Shown here: piece after piece, positions 44,405 to 53,138 of the stretch
Numbering within the stretch: the first letter of the stretch is position 1
Layout: every line of letters begins with the position of its first letter
Origin: Bacteroidota bacterium
Lineage (GTDB): Bacteria > Bacteroidota > Rhodothermia > Rhodothermales > UBA10348
Direction: 5' to 3'
NCBI GenBank assembly: GCA_022571255.1
Contig: JACZYD010000004.1
Coordinates: 1 to 61,909 of the forward strand
Length of the DNA: 61,909 nt
Position numbers and translations under genes: made by a program
The notes under the pieces: model-generated
Told to the model about the DNA's origin: nothing
Database searches by the model: none
Seen by the model: the letters and a program-made list of their open reading frames with translations, nothing else

Positions 44405-45232
44405 TTACCTCGAAACCTTCAGGTGCGGTACGGCGTCCAGATTCCAGTCCCAGACAAGTCCAGTAGCGGTTTCGATAGCGTCCTCGCGCCCATATAGAAG
44501 CTCGGTCAGATACAGGGCCGGTTCATAACTCATACCACCTCCTACGGATGTAATAAATTTACCGTCATGCACAAACCGGACATCATATTTTACGTCTATA
44601 TCCGGGTACCGTCTGGCAAACTGATCCCTGTCCCCAGGAAACGTCGTCGCGATCCGGCCGTTGAGCGCACCCGTTTCTGCCAGCGGAAACGCACCATCAC
44701 ACAGAGTCACCACGAACCGCGCACGCGCTACAGCTTCGCGCAGCCATTCCATATACCTCGGATTCTCAAGGTCGCGGGACATGCTGCCGTTGGTACTCGG
44801 AATAAGAAGAATATCGATGGGCGGAGCATTGTCAAAGGAATAATGCGGCGCTACAGCGATTCCCTCGAAGGTCGTTAAAACTTCTCCCGTTTCCGATACA
44901 ATGAAGGGTTCAATATAGCGGGTATTATTACGGAAGATCGAGTGGTGTAAGATGTCGTAGGGAGCCATTAATTCCGAATTGAACACTTCGTCCGTAACTA
45001 CAAACGCGGCGGACAGAATGGATTCGCTTGTCAGCGAAGCTCGCGGCAGTCGATCATATTCGAAGAACGCACCATCAGGCACGCTGACCACGACACCGGT
45101 CCGGGTATCCGATTCATGCACTTCTGCATCTTCAGACCCGAGTTCGCCTCGAAAAAAAATCAATAATCCGACTACTGCCAAAATTACAATCCGAAGCCAG
45201 GTCGGTATTGATGAAGTGCTCAGCAGTCCCAT
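44405..45232 (-). CDS. Membrane-anchored DJ-1/PfpI family protein
   Basis: About 275 aa. One N-terminal membrane helix (WLRIVILAVVGLLIFFRG) places the domain outside the cytoplasm. The DJ-1/PfpI domain has the nucleophile-elbow Cys in ARFVVTLCDGAFPLAETGAL and the GGGMSYEPALYL region, as in the GlxA-like regulators, but no AraC DNA-binding domain follows. A role in sensing or processing of a small molecule in the periplasm is possible. I chose the ATG at 45232; the frame runs to 45409 but that part is not conserved-looking. Confidence 0.8.
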   Translation of the reverse strand: MGLLSTSSIPTWLRIVILAVVGLLIFFRGELGSEDAEVHESDTRTGVVVSVPDGAFFEYDRLPRASLTSESILSAAFVVTDEVFNSELMAPYDILHHSIFRNNTRYIEPFIVSETGEVLTTFEGIAVAPHYSFDNAPPIDILLIPSTNGSMSRDLENPRYMEWLREAVARARFVVTLCDGAFPLAETGALNGRIATTFPGDRDQFARRYPDIDVKYDVRFVHDGKFITSVGGGMSYEPALYLTELLYGREDAIETATGLVWDWNLDAVPHLKVSR

Positions 45233-45448
45233 GTGATGTACATGTTTTTGGTTGCGACGACAGGGCATGAAATTATGTTTTTTGTGACTGCAAAGCCAAC
45301 GCTCATTTTCCATCCGGATCATAAGCAACACGATGCCGGGATCGCCCGTTTTGAAGCCACCACATCGACACAACTCATTGTAAGACAGATACAAAGACTT
45401 GCGATTCACGCCAGATGTTTACCGACTTCAGTATTCTCCGACATCACA

Positions 45449-45670
45449 TCATAATTGAGCACCGAGCTCATCCAGCAAGGCTTGCTTGGCATTGTCGTTG
45501 AGATTTTCGTCTGTAACAGAATCAGCCTTCTTAGGCTTCGTCGATCCATCACCAAGGCGCGGTTGCCCTCCGGATTCTACTCGTTTCCAGTTGTCCAGGT
45601 GGTCGATCACAAAAGCGGCCGCTATCCCGGCTGCAATACCGTAAATCAATCCTCGTAATAATCGAATCAT
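45449..45670 (-). CDS. Small single-span membrane protein
   Basis: A 73-aa protein with an N-terminal hydrophobic glycine/alanine-rich helix (LIYGIAAGIAAAFVIDHL) and a charged tail. No family is recognised. It is 32 bp downstream of the YceI gene on the same strand and could be in its transcript. The 216 bp between it and the DJ-1 gene show nothing recognisable. Confidence 0.55.
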   Translation of the reverse strand: MIRLLRGLIYGIAAGIAAAFVIDHLDNWKRVESGGQPRLGDGSTKPKKADSVTDENLNDNAKQALLDELGAQL

Positions 45671-45702
45671 AACAAAAGTGTGTGCATCTGTAATACCTGC
45701 TG

Positions 45703-46350
45703 CTACGCCTGAGCCCGCGCAACGATTCGAACCGTTACGGAAATCTTGTCTCCGACAATGGCATCCATAAATCGGCCAAAACTCAGGTTGAAATCCTTGC
45801 GGGATAATTGGAATTCTGCCCGGATCGAGATGATGGCCCGCTCGGTCTCCTCCTTGATCTCGAAAGTGAAAGGCACCTGTATATCCTTTGTCACCCCGAA
45901 AATGGTGATTTTTCCCGCAATCTGATAATTTCCTGCCCCGTCGCCGGATTCACCGGCCGACTTCAGGTTTCTGACGTAGAGACTCTCAAACCGAATCAGC
46001 GGAAATTTTTCTGCGTCCAGAAACTCATCGGATCGCAAGTTTTCATCGCGTGATTCATCGTCCGTGTCAATACTCTTTACACGCAATTCAATCTCGGCAC
46101 GAAGCGGCATTTCCCTGATTAAATCCACCTCAACAAATCCGCTCACGTCCTGAAAAAAACCGTCTACGTCAAACATTCCAAAATGAGCAACAGTAAAAGC
46201 AAATTCTGACGAATCCGATTCAATGATGAACGTGCGTGGTTCTGCCTGTTGAGCCAACACTTCCACAGATTGGTTCGCCATCAGGGCCAAGGCGAGAACA
46301 ACGGGTACGTATATTTCAGAAAAGTGCGAAACTCTCATGAATCGTGTCAT
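45703..46350 (-). CDS. YceI family periplasmic protein
   Basis: A lipocalin-like isoprenoid-binding fold of about 215 aa with signal peptide (VPVVLALALMANQSVEVLAQ). Family segments are SSEFAFTVAHFGMFDVDGFF, DDESRDENLRSDEFLDAEKF, GKITIFGVTKDIQVPF and SRKDFNLSFG. It probably binds a polyisoprenoid or similar amphiphile in the periplasm. A second ATG four codons in is an equally good start. Confidence 0.92.
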   Translation of the reverse strand: MTRFMRVSHFSEIYVPVVLALALMANQSVEVLAQQAEPRTFIIESDSSEFAFTVAHFGMFDVDGFFQDVSGFVEVDLIREMPLRAEIELRVKSIDTDDESRDENLRSDEFLDAEKFPLIRFESLYVRNLKSAGESGDGAGNYQIAGKITIFGVTKDIQVPFTFEIKEETERAIISIRAEFQLSRKDFNLSFGRFMDAIVGDKISVTVRIVARAQA

Positions 46351-46406
46351 GCTGGATTCCGGAATGGTGTGGTAAAGCTTGCACGCATTTCCTTCGACGG
46401 CGTTGC

Positions 46407-47336
46407 ATGATGGATAGAAACTTTTACGAAGGCATGAATTTTTCTGAAAGCATTCGTTATTCCCAAGATAAATGGTGCGAAGCGGTCCGCGAACATGAAA
46501 ACCGTATAGACAGTTTTGTGGAGGGTCACCTCAGGCGAAGAAGTCAGCATCGGAAAGACCCGATCAGCGATTTTATTTTCGAATATTACAATTTCGCACC
46601 GGCACAACTGCGGCGTTGGTCACCCGGCGCCGGTATTGTACTCGTTGGCCGGTCGGCCCGTCGGTTCCTGGAACAAAAAGAATTCGAAAAGACGAGTGAA
46701 GGTGTACGGCTTTCACCTCGACGATTTCCGGCGCAACTCTGGAAGTCGACCCTCTGGATTCGGGATCTCCTCGTCGCCGTGCAGCAACGCACCCCTCAAT
46801 TCGGATGCGCCGGAATGCATGAATGGGCAATGGTTTATGGCACGGATCAGGTACGGCACGCTGGTACACCGCTTCGATTGGAGAGACATGAAATAAACGA
46901 GGTCGTCCACAATAATGTGCTCTCATGCACTCATTTCGATGCATTTCGATTCTTCACCAAGGGTGCCCGTTCACAAAATGCAATTTTTCTGAGACGCGAG
47001 GATATGTTCTCATCCGAACAACCCGGGTGCCTGCATACCAATATGGATATTTTTAAATGGGCATTTAAACGATACCCGTGGATCCCTTCGGATTTGATCG
47101 CAGACGCTTTTTTTCTGGCCAACAAAATTCGGGAAGTAGACATGCGGGCCAGCCCATACGATCTTTCTTCAGCAGGACTGCAACCTATACCGGTCGAAAC
47201 GCCGGAGGGGCGACGCCAGTATCGGTCTTATCAGCGGACATTTTTCGAAGAAGCACGCACGTTACGAGCGCGTCTCATAAAAGCCTACGACCTTCTTCTG
47301 GTGTTTATCCGCGAACCCTCACTGGAATTGGTATAA
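46407..47336 (+). CDS. Protein annotated elsewhere as 3-methyladenine DNA glycosylase (actinobacterial-type family)
   Basis: A 309-aa cytoplasmic protein. Its segments DPISDFIFEYYNFAPAQLRR, CAGMHEWAMVYG, SCTHFDAFRFFT, EQPGCLHTNMDIFKWAFK and DMRASPYDLSSAGLQPIPVE closely follow a family I know mainly from actinobacteria, labelled there as 3-methyladenine glycosylase. I see no helix-hairpin-helix or Mpg-type motif, so that label is doubtful; the conserved His, Glu, Asp and Cys residues suggest an enzyme of unknown chemistry. The ATG at 46407 (or 46410) fits the family start. Confidence 0.75.
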   Translation: MMDRNFYEGMNFSESIRYSQDKWCEAVREHENRIDSFVEGHLRRRSQHRKDPISDFIFEYYNFAPAQLRRWSPGAGIVLVGRSARRFLEQKEFEKTSEGVRLSPRRFPAQLWKSTLWIRDLLVAVQQRTPQFGCAGMHEWAMVYGTDQVRHAGTPLRLERHEINEVVHNNVLSCTHFDAFRFFTKGARSQNAIFLRREDMFSSEQPGCLHTNMDIFKWAFKRYPWIPSDLIADAFFLANKIREVDMRASPYDLSSAGLQPIPVETPEGRRQYRSYQRTFFEEARTLRARLIKAYDLLLVFIREPSLELV

Positions 47337-47425
47337 ACACCGGATTTCATTGCGTTTGCCGACCCGTTTTCGTACCCTTGTCATTCCCGTTATATCCCTT
47401 GCAGCGTTTTTTATCCGCTCGTTTT

Positions 47426-48847
47426 ATGCGTTTTTGTTTCGCTTTCGACCGCTTTGATGACAATCGCACAGGCGCGAGCCCACCTGTCTGGTCGACATCC
47501 CTCGTGCTGCTTTTGTTCGTCGTGGCTCTCGTGGGGATTCGCACCGCGAGGGCCCGGCAGAACGGGACTCCCTACTCGTCTCGGAACATTGAATTTGTAT
47601 CGCACCATCCACTCGGTGGTACGCTGGCCGTAACCGGAGAAACAACAGGCGGATTTGAAGCACTGGGCAGACGCACCGGTGATCTCACCATCGAACAGGA
47701 TGAAAACCGGCCATTCGTGTATGTGGCGAGACGATTCAACCCGTCCGGGTTTACGGCTCTTGACCTGTCCACTCCATCGGAACCCGATATTTTATACGAG
47801 TGGAATTTTGCCTCGAATCACGATGGCGTGGGCGCTACAGATATTACACATTTTAAAGCGAATGACAGGTACTACGTGGTTCTTGGTGTGCAGTTCACGA
47901 AGGACGACCCGGACAGCGAGCTTGCGGCAATCGTTTTTGATGTGACCGAGATCGCCTCCGGCAAAGTGAAGGAATCGGCACGAATCAGGCGCGTCGGGGG
48001 TTATCACCACCTTTTTGCCTACCGACATTCCAATAACATTACCTTGCTTTTCGGCGCGGGTGGTGGCACGTTGGATGGCTTCGATGTGCAGTCTCTACTC
48101 TCTGGAAACACAACTCCCGTGTTTGAGATTGAAATCCCGGAAGAAATTCCGAACGTGGATTACGGGTTTCACGATATGCAGGCCGCGTACCATGTAGAAT
48201 CGGAAGTGGACAGACTCTATACGAGCGGCGCTGGCGGATATTACGTGTATGATATCTCTGATCCGATCAACCCCTCGTTGATTGCGACGGTCTCCTCAGC
48301 GGCCATACAGATCGGTCACGGAATTTCTCCCATTCCGGATGGTTCTCTGATTGTGACTACAGCCGGGTATCGGGCTTCGCCACTTCGAATTTTTGATATC
48401 CAGCCCGCGTTCGGCGAGTCTCCTGTCCAGATCCGAACTGCTCTCGGCGCCTGGGTAGCCAACTGGAAGAATCAAACTGAAAATATGGCGGTTCGCTGGC
48501 CGTTTGTGTTTGCCGCGTCCATGGAGGATGGCTTCCAGGTCATCAATATGCGAAATCCACTCGAACCCTATACGGCAGGTTATTATCTCACGTGGGCGGG
48601 AAAATCCTCTGCGGTCTCTGACGCGGCGACCGAAAGAACCGGCGCATGGGATATCGACGTCAGAAACAGCGATGGACTGATCGTGGTCACCGATTCAAAT
48701 ACCGGGCTCTGGGCGTTTCGAATGGACGGTTTCCAGGGATGGGATGGTCGCGGTTGGGGGTATCCAAATATTTCCACCGTTCAGAACTGGGAGAACGGGC
48801 CTGTCCATTCTTCTACCTGGCCTGCCGGGGAGGATTTTCAGCCGTGA
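47426..48847 (+). CDS. Secreted LVIVD-type beta-propeller, paralogue 1
   Basis: First of five tandem paralogues, about 473 aa, with a hydrophobic export segment (LVLLLFVVALVGIRTARARQ). The body is a propeller with blades of the VYDISDPINPSLIATV type. It is the most diverged copy: GYHHLFAYRHSN where others have GGFHNIFIYKHS, and GHGISPIPDGSL where others have GHTFTPTPDGRY. The closing GAWDIDVRNSDGLIVVTDSN and GLWAFRMDGFQGWDGRGWGY are shared by all. The frame opens much earlier inside the previous gene; the ATG at 47426 fits the signal region. Its stop overlaps the next GTG start. Function unknown. Confidence 0.82.
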   Translation: MRFCFAFDRFDDNRTGASPPVWSTSLVLLLFVVALVGIRTARARQNGTPYSSRNIEFVSHHPLGGTLAVTGETTGGFEALGRRTGDLTIEQDENRPFVYVARRFNPSGFTALDLSTPSEPDILYEWNFASNHDGVGATDITHFKANDRYYVVLGVQFTKDDPDSELAAIVFDVTEIASGKVKESARIRRVGGYHHLFAYRHSNNITLLFGAGGGTLDGFDVQSLLSGNTTPVFEIEIPEEIPNVDYGFHDMQAAYHVESEVDRLYTSGAGGYYVYDISDPINPSLIATVSSAAIQIGHGISPIPDGSLIVTTAGYRASPLRIFDIQPAFGESPVQIRTALGAWVANWKNQTENMAVRWPFVFAASMEDGFQVINMRNPLEPYTAGYYLTWAGKSSAVSDAATERTGAWDIDVRNSDGLIVVTDSNTGLWAFRMDGFQGWDGRGWGYPNISTVQNWENGPVHSSTWPAGEDFQP

Positions 48848-50253
48848 AAAACACTGCCCTTCGAACATCTTCCTGCAAAACCCTTCTTTTTTCAATCCTG
48901 GTATTTTTGCCGGCTCTGTCACCGGTCTCTGCTGCTGCCCAACGCGGCATTCAGCAACCCGTGCATCCGCCGCCCCCGGGTCTGCGTGGATCATCCAATA
49001 TCAGTGTTGTGTCACACATCCCGCTGGGCGCTCCAGGATCAGTGGCAGACATTGAGATAGAGCAGGATATGTCTCGGCCATATGCGTACGTTACCCGGCG
49101 GGCCACGTCCATAGGTTTCGATGTGATCGATCTTTCGGATCCTTACCATGCGAAGGTTATCAAGCGCTGGCGAATCGAAAACGAGGACCTTCATCAGGGC
49201 AGCGCCACAGACGGACGGCTTTTTGAACATGATGGCCGAATGTATTATGTGCAGGGTATGCAAATGCGGCAGGGAGGCCCCGACTCGGACGTAGGAGCGA
49301 TTGTTTTTGATGTCACAGATCTGCCTGATCGACTGACAGAGGTCGGCCGAATACGCCAGAGCGAGCAGCTCGGTGGTTTCCACAACATTTACATGTATAA
49401 ACACTCCTCCGGAACACCATTGTTATTCGCTACATCCGGACAATATGCGAAAGTATTCGACATGGCCATGTTCATTGACGGAGAGACCACAGAAATGGAC
49501 GCCGTGCTTCATGACGAAAATCGGGAGTTGGTCGCTCGTGTTCCGATCGCCCAGACGGAAGGCATGTGGTCGCGAGGATATCACGACTTTTATGTCGCAT
49601 ACCACGAAGAGTCAGGACAGGACCGCTTCTATGGAGGGGGAGGAAGCGGATATTACGTGTATGATGTAACAGACCTCGCGAACCCGGAACTGCTCGTCAC
49701 CATACTTGGTGTTCCAGGCGTCTCGTGGGGACACACGTTCACACCGACCCCGGATGGAAATTTTGCGATAGGAGAAACAGAATTCCAGTTTCAGCCCCTG
49801 CGCATTTTCGACCTGAGACCAGCACTGAACGGACCGGACAAAAATATTGACCACGCCATCGGTGTCTGGCACGCCGAGTGGGACGCATTGGCTCACAATC
49901 ATGAGGTCCGCTGGCCCTTCGTATTCGTGGCTGCCTATCAGAGTGGTATGACCGTTTTTGATATGTCGGATCCTACCGATCCGTTCACCGTCGCATATTA
50001 TGATACATTCAACGGCGTTCACAATGACCGCGGTGCTGCATCACGGCGTACGGGCAGCCCGTATACGTGGAATGTATATGACGGAGCATGGGGTGTTGAT
50101 GTGCGCAACGCCGACGGCCTGATTGTCGTAAGCGATCAGTCGACGGGATTCTGGGCGTTCAGGATGGAGGGTTTTGAGCGCTGGCGAGGCGAGGACTGGG
50201 GGATGCCCGATGTCTCCAGCGCCCAGGATTGGGATCCGGTTCCCGTAAGATGA
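48844..50253 (+). CDS. Secreted LVIVD-type beta-propeller, paralogue 2
   Basis: About 469 aa, starting at a GTG that overlaps the previous stop (GTGA). A signal peptide (LLFSILVFLPALSPVSAAAQ) leads to a Pro-rich stretch and then the propeller: VSHIPLGAPGSVADIEIEQD, GGFHNIYMYKHSS, GYHDFYVAYHEESGQDRFYG, YYVYDVTDLANPELLVTI and HNHEVRWPFVFVAAYQSGM. The conserved histidines in the three His-containing blades could bind metal. It has an extra loop near TEMDAVLHDENRELV. Confidence 0.85.
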   Translation: MKNTALRTSSCKTLLFSILVFLPALSPVSAAAQRGIQQPVHPPPPGLRGSSNISVVSHIPLGAPGSVADIEIEQDMSRPYAYVTRRATSIGFDVIDLSDPYHAKVIKRWRIENEDLHQGSATDGRLFEHDGRMYYVQGMQMRQGGPDSDVGAIVFDVTDLPDRLTEVGRIRQSEQLGGFHNIYMYKHSSGTPLLFATSGQYAKVFDMAMFIDGETTEMDAVLHDENRELVARVPIAQTEGMWSRGYHDFYVAYHEESGQDRFYGGGGSGYYVYDVTDLANPELLVTILGVPGVSWGHTFTPTPDGNFAIGETEFQFQPLRIFDLRPALNGPDKNIDHAIGVWHAEWDALAHNHEVRWPFVFVAAYQSGMTVFDMSDPTDPFTVAYYDTFNGVHNDRGAASRRTGSPYTWNVYDGAWGVDVRNADGLIVVSDQSTGFWAFRMEGFERWRGEDWGMPDVSSAQDWDPVPVR

Positions 50254-50325
50254 CATGACATGCTTCCAGACTTCCTCCATATATCAAACATCAGACCAAT
50301 CCATACGTCCACCCACCGCCAGATC

Positions 50326-51666
50326 ATGAAACATCTCTTTTTCCGACTGTTTTTTCTGCTGACTGCTGCCGGCCTTTCGGCAAGCCCCGCTCGCGCGCAA
50401 AACACGCAGTCTACGGCCCTGCGCCGGGGCACTGACAATATCAGCGTCGAAGGACACGTTCCTCTGGGGGCGCGAATGAGTGTTACTGACCTGGAAGTGG
50501 AACAGGAATTGTCCCGTCCTTTCGCATATGTCGGACGAGCGTCGATTCTTAAAGAGGGCCCGAAAGGCATGGATATCATTGATATCAGCGACCCGACGAG
50601 CCCGCGGGTAATACTCAGATGGCGTCTTGAAAATCAGGATCTGCTCCCGAATCGCGGCGGTATGGACGTCAAGTATTTCAAATACAAGGGGCGCTATTAC
50701 GTGGTGCAGTCTTTTGAATTTGGTGGAGGACCTGAACATGACCTCGCAGCAATCATTTTTGATGTAACCGGCCTTCCTGATCCATCAACAGTCACAGAGG
50801 TAACCCGCATGCGCACACCGGACACCCCGGGCGGCTTCCACAATATTTTTATCTACAAACATTCCACGGGCAGAATCCTTCTTCTGGCCACGGCACGCAC
50901 CGGGATGGCTCACGCTTATGATCTGGGGATGATCGTTGACGGCGACGAGGAAAACGCCCTGGTCGGTCAGATTCCAATTCCATCCTCAGCGGGTCCGGAC
51001 CAACGACGAACATCCTATCACGACCTGTACGCTGCCTGGCATCCTGATACGGAACAGGATCGGTTTTATGGAGGTGGCACCGGAGGTTATTACGTCTTTG
51101 ACATCACGGACCTTGACAATCCCACACTCCAGATCTCGATTACCGGTGTGAGCGGAGTAGATTGGGGTCACACGTTTACGCCCAGTCCGGATGGCCGATA
51201 TGTGGTTGCCGAGGCTGAATATCAGTATGCACCGCTTCGCATTTTTGATCTGAAACCAGCTCTTGACGGAGAGGTCACCAATATTCGGCGTCCTGTCTCG
51301 GCCTGGACAGCCAACTGGAAAAACCTGGTTCATAACCACGAAGTGCGCTGGCCGTATGTATTCGTTTCAGGATATCTGGACGGATTGCAGATATTTTCGC
51401 TGCAGGACCCGGAAAATCCACGCACGGTCGGATATTACGACACGTATACCGGCCCGCCCACGTACGAATGGATTGAGGTAATCAATGGCGCATTCGGAGT
51501 GGATGTCCGAAATGCAGACGGCCTCATTGTGGTCTCAGATATGACGACAGGATTCTGGACGTTCCGCATGGAGGGATTCGACGGATGGAATGGAGAAGAC
51601 TGGGGAATGCCCGATATTTCGAGCGCCCAGGATTGGGACGAAGAAACACGAGAAGGCACACATTAG
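50326..51666 (+). CDS. Secreted LVIVD-type beta-propeller, paralogue 3
   Basis: About 446 aa with signal peptide (KHLFFRLFFLLTAAGLSASP, cleaved near ARAQ). It has the same blade order as paralogue 2, with GGFHNIFIYKHSTGRILLLA, SYHDLYAAWHPDTEQDRFYG and WGHTFTPSPDGRYVVAEAEY. The last 150 bp are almost identical to paralogue 4, while the N-terminal half is clearly more different, which suggests recent gene conversion. I chose the ATG at 50326; the upstream ATG at 50260 lacks a signal peptide. Its stop codon lies in a 36-bp duplication. Confidence 0.85.
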   Translation: MKHLFFRLFFLLTAAGLSASPARAQNTQSTALRRGTDNISVEGHVPLGARMSVTDLEVEQELSRPFAYVGRASILKEGPKGMDIIDISDPTSPRVILRWRLENQDLLPNRGGMDVKYFKYKGRYYVVQSFEFGGGPEHDLAAIIFDVTGLPDPSTVTEVTRMRTPDTPGGFHNIFIYKHSTGRILLLATARTGMAHAYDLGMIVDGDEENALVGQIPIPSSAGPDQRRTSYHDLYAAWHPDTEQDRFYGGGTGGYYVFDITDLDNPTLQISITGVSGVDWGHTFTPSPDGRYVVAEAEYQYAPLRIFDLKPALDGEVTNIRRPVSAWTANWKNLVHNHEVRWPYVFVSGYLDGLQIFSLQDPENPRTVGYYDTYTGPPTYEWIEVINGAFGVDVRNADGLIVVSDMTTGFWTFRMEGFDGWNGEDWGMPDISSAQDWDEETREGTH

Positions 51667-51712
51667 GATTGGAGAGAAGCAACACGAGAAGGCACGAATC
51701 AGGATTGGAGAG
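51641..51712 (+). repeat. 36-bp tandem duplication over the stop of propeller 3
   Basis: Two adjacent 36-bp units share the core ACACGAGAAGGCAC and GGATTGGAGAG. The first contains the last codons and the TAG of paralogue 3; the second is non-coding and lacks the in-frame stop. It is a gene-end duplication like the others in the window. Confidence 0.75.
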
Positions 51713-51775
51713 TCTGCACGAATAGGCAATGCCCGTTTTGTCTCGAATTGAATTTTATCACGAATTGAGGGAGTC

Positions 51776-53104
51776 ATGAAAAAACCCATATTGCCGGTTG
51801 TTCTTTTACTGCTTGCTGCGAGCGTTTCGCAGCCTTCGAGCGCTCAATGGAACGCTCAGGAGCGCGGAACAGCCAACATCACCGTCTCCGGACACATCCC
51901 ACTCGGAGCAGCGCTGAACACGATGGATATTGAGATCGAACAGGAAATGAGCAGGCCATACGCCTATGTCTCGCGAGGATATATTGGAAGCGAAACGGGT
52001 GTCTATGGAACAGATATTATCGATCTGAGCGATCCGGACAACCCCTCTGTATTACTGAGATGGCGCATCGAGAATCAGGATTTACATACCATGCTGGGCG
52101 GTATGGATGTAAAATATTTCAAGTGGAATGACCGCTATTATGTAGTCCAGTCGTATCAGTTTTTCGGCGGTCCGGACTCGGACCTCGGCGCTATCATCCT
52201 GGACGTGACAAATCTCCCTGATGCTGCGTCTGTGACGGACGTGGCCAGGATTCGAAACTCCGAGAATCCGGGTGGCTTCCACAATATTTTTATCTATAAA
52301 CATTCGAACGGCCGCGTCTATTTGCTGGCCACCACACAGAATACATATGCCCAGGTCTACGATCTCGGGCGCGTCGTCGAAGGAAACGTTGAAAATGCTC
52401 TGGTGGGCACGATTCCGGTTCCAGAAGGCGCCGAAGGTGATTATCGAGGTTATCATGATCTGTATGCTGCCTGGCATCCGGATACCGAACAGGATCGTTT
52501 TTACGGTGGGGGAACGGGCGGGTATTACGTCTACAACATCACTGACATTGATAATCCCACCCTCGAGATTTCGATCACCGGTGTAAGCGGCGTCACCTGG
52601 GGTCACACATTTACGCCCAGTCCCGACGGTCGGTACGCGGTTGGAGAAACGGAGTATCAGTATGCACCGCTTCGCATTTTTGATCTGAAGCCCGCCTTGG
52701 ACGGCGAGGTTACGAACATCCGCAGCCCGATATCGGCGTGGACGGCCAACTGGAAAAACCTCGCACACAATCACGAAGTGCGCTGGCCGTACGTATTTGT
52801 CTCAGCATATCACGATGGGCTTCAGGTGTTTTCGTTGCAGGATCCGGAAAATCCGCGCACGGTCGGATATTACGACACGTATATCGGCCCAGGAGACGTC
52901 GGGGCAATGGACGGGATCGCGAACGGCGCATTCGGAGTGGATGTCCGCAATGCAGACGGCCTCATTGTGGTCTCAGATATGACGACAGGATTCTGGACGT
53001 TCCGTATGGAGGGATTCGACGGATGGAATGGAGAAGACTGGGGAATGCCCAATATTTCGAGCGCCCAGGATTTTGACCAGGAGCCCAAAGAAGGCACTAA
53101 CTGA
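51776..53104 (+). CDS. Secreted LVIVD-type beta-propeller, paralogue 4
   Basis: 442 aa with signal peptide (ILPVVLLLLAASVSQPSSAQ) and a good ribosome site (GAGGGAG just before ATG). Blades: VSGHIPLGAALNTMDIEIEQ, GGFHNIFIYKHSNGRVYLLA, YHDLYAAWHPDTEQDRFYGG, YYVYNITDIDNPTLEISITG and APLRIFDLKPALDGEVTNIR. It ends with the shared GFWTFRMEGFDGWNGEDWGM. Closest to paralogues 3 and 5. Confidence 0.87.
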   Translation: MKKPILPVVLLLLAASVSQPSSAQWNAQERGTANITVSGHIPLGAALNTMDIEIEQEMSRPYAYVSRGYIGSETGVYGTDIIDLSDPDNPSVLLRWRIENQDLHTMLGGMDVKYFKWNDRYYVVQSYQFFGGPDSDLGAIILDVTNLPDAASVTDVARIRNSENPGGFHNIFIYKHSNGRVYLLATTQNTYAQVYDLGRVVEGNVENALVGTIPVPEGAEGDYRGYHDLYAAWHPDTEQDRFYGGGTGGYYVYNITDIDNPTLEISITGVSGVTWGHTFTPSPDGRYAVGETEYQYAPLRIFDLKPALDGEVTNIRSPISAWTANWKNLAHNHEVRWPYVFVSAYHDGLQVFSLQDPENPRTVGYYDTYIGPGDVGAMDGIANGAFGVDVRNADGLIVVSDMTTGFWTFRMEGFDGWNGEDWGMPNISSAQDFDQEPKEGTN

Positions 53105-53138
53105 GTACATCACGACACGACACGACACGAAAACTATC

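Noticed and set aside
45233-45448. Small ORF of 73 aa on the plus strand
   Set aside because: No ribosome site, no conserved features, and it lies in the upstream region of the DJ-1 gene.
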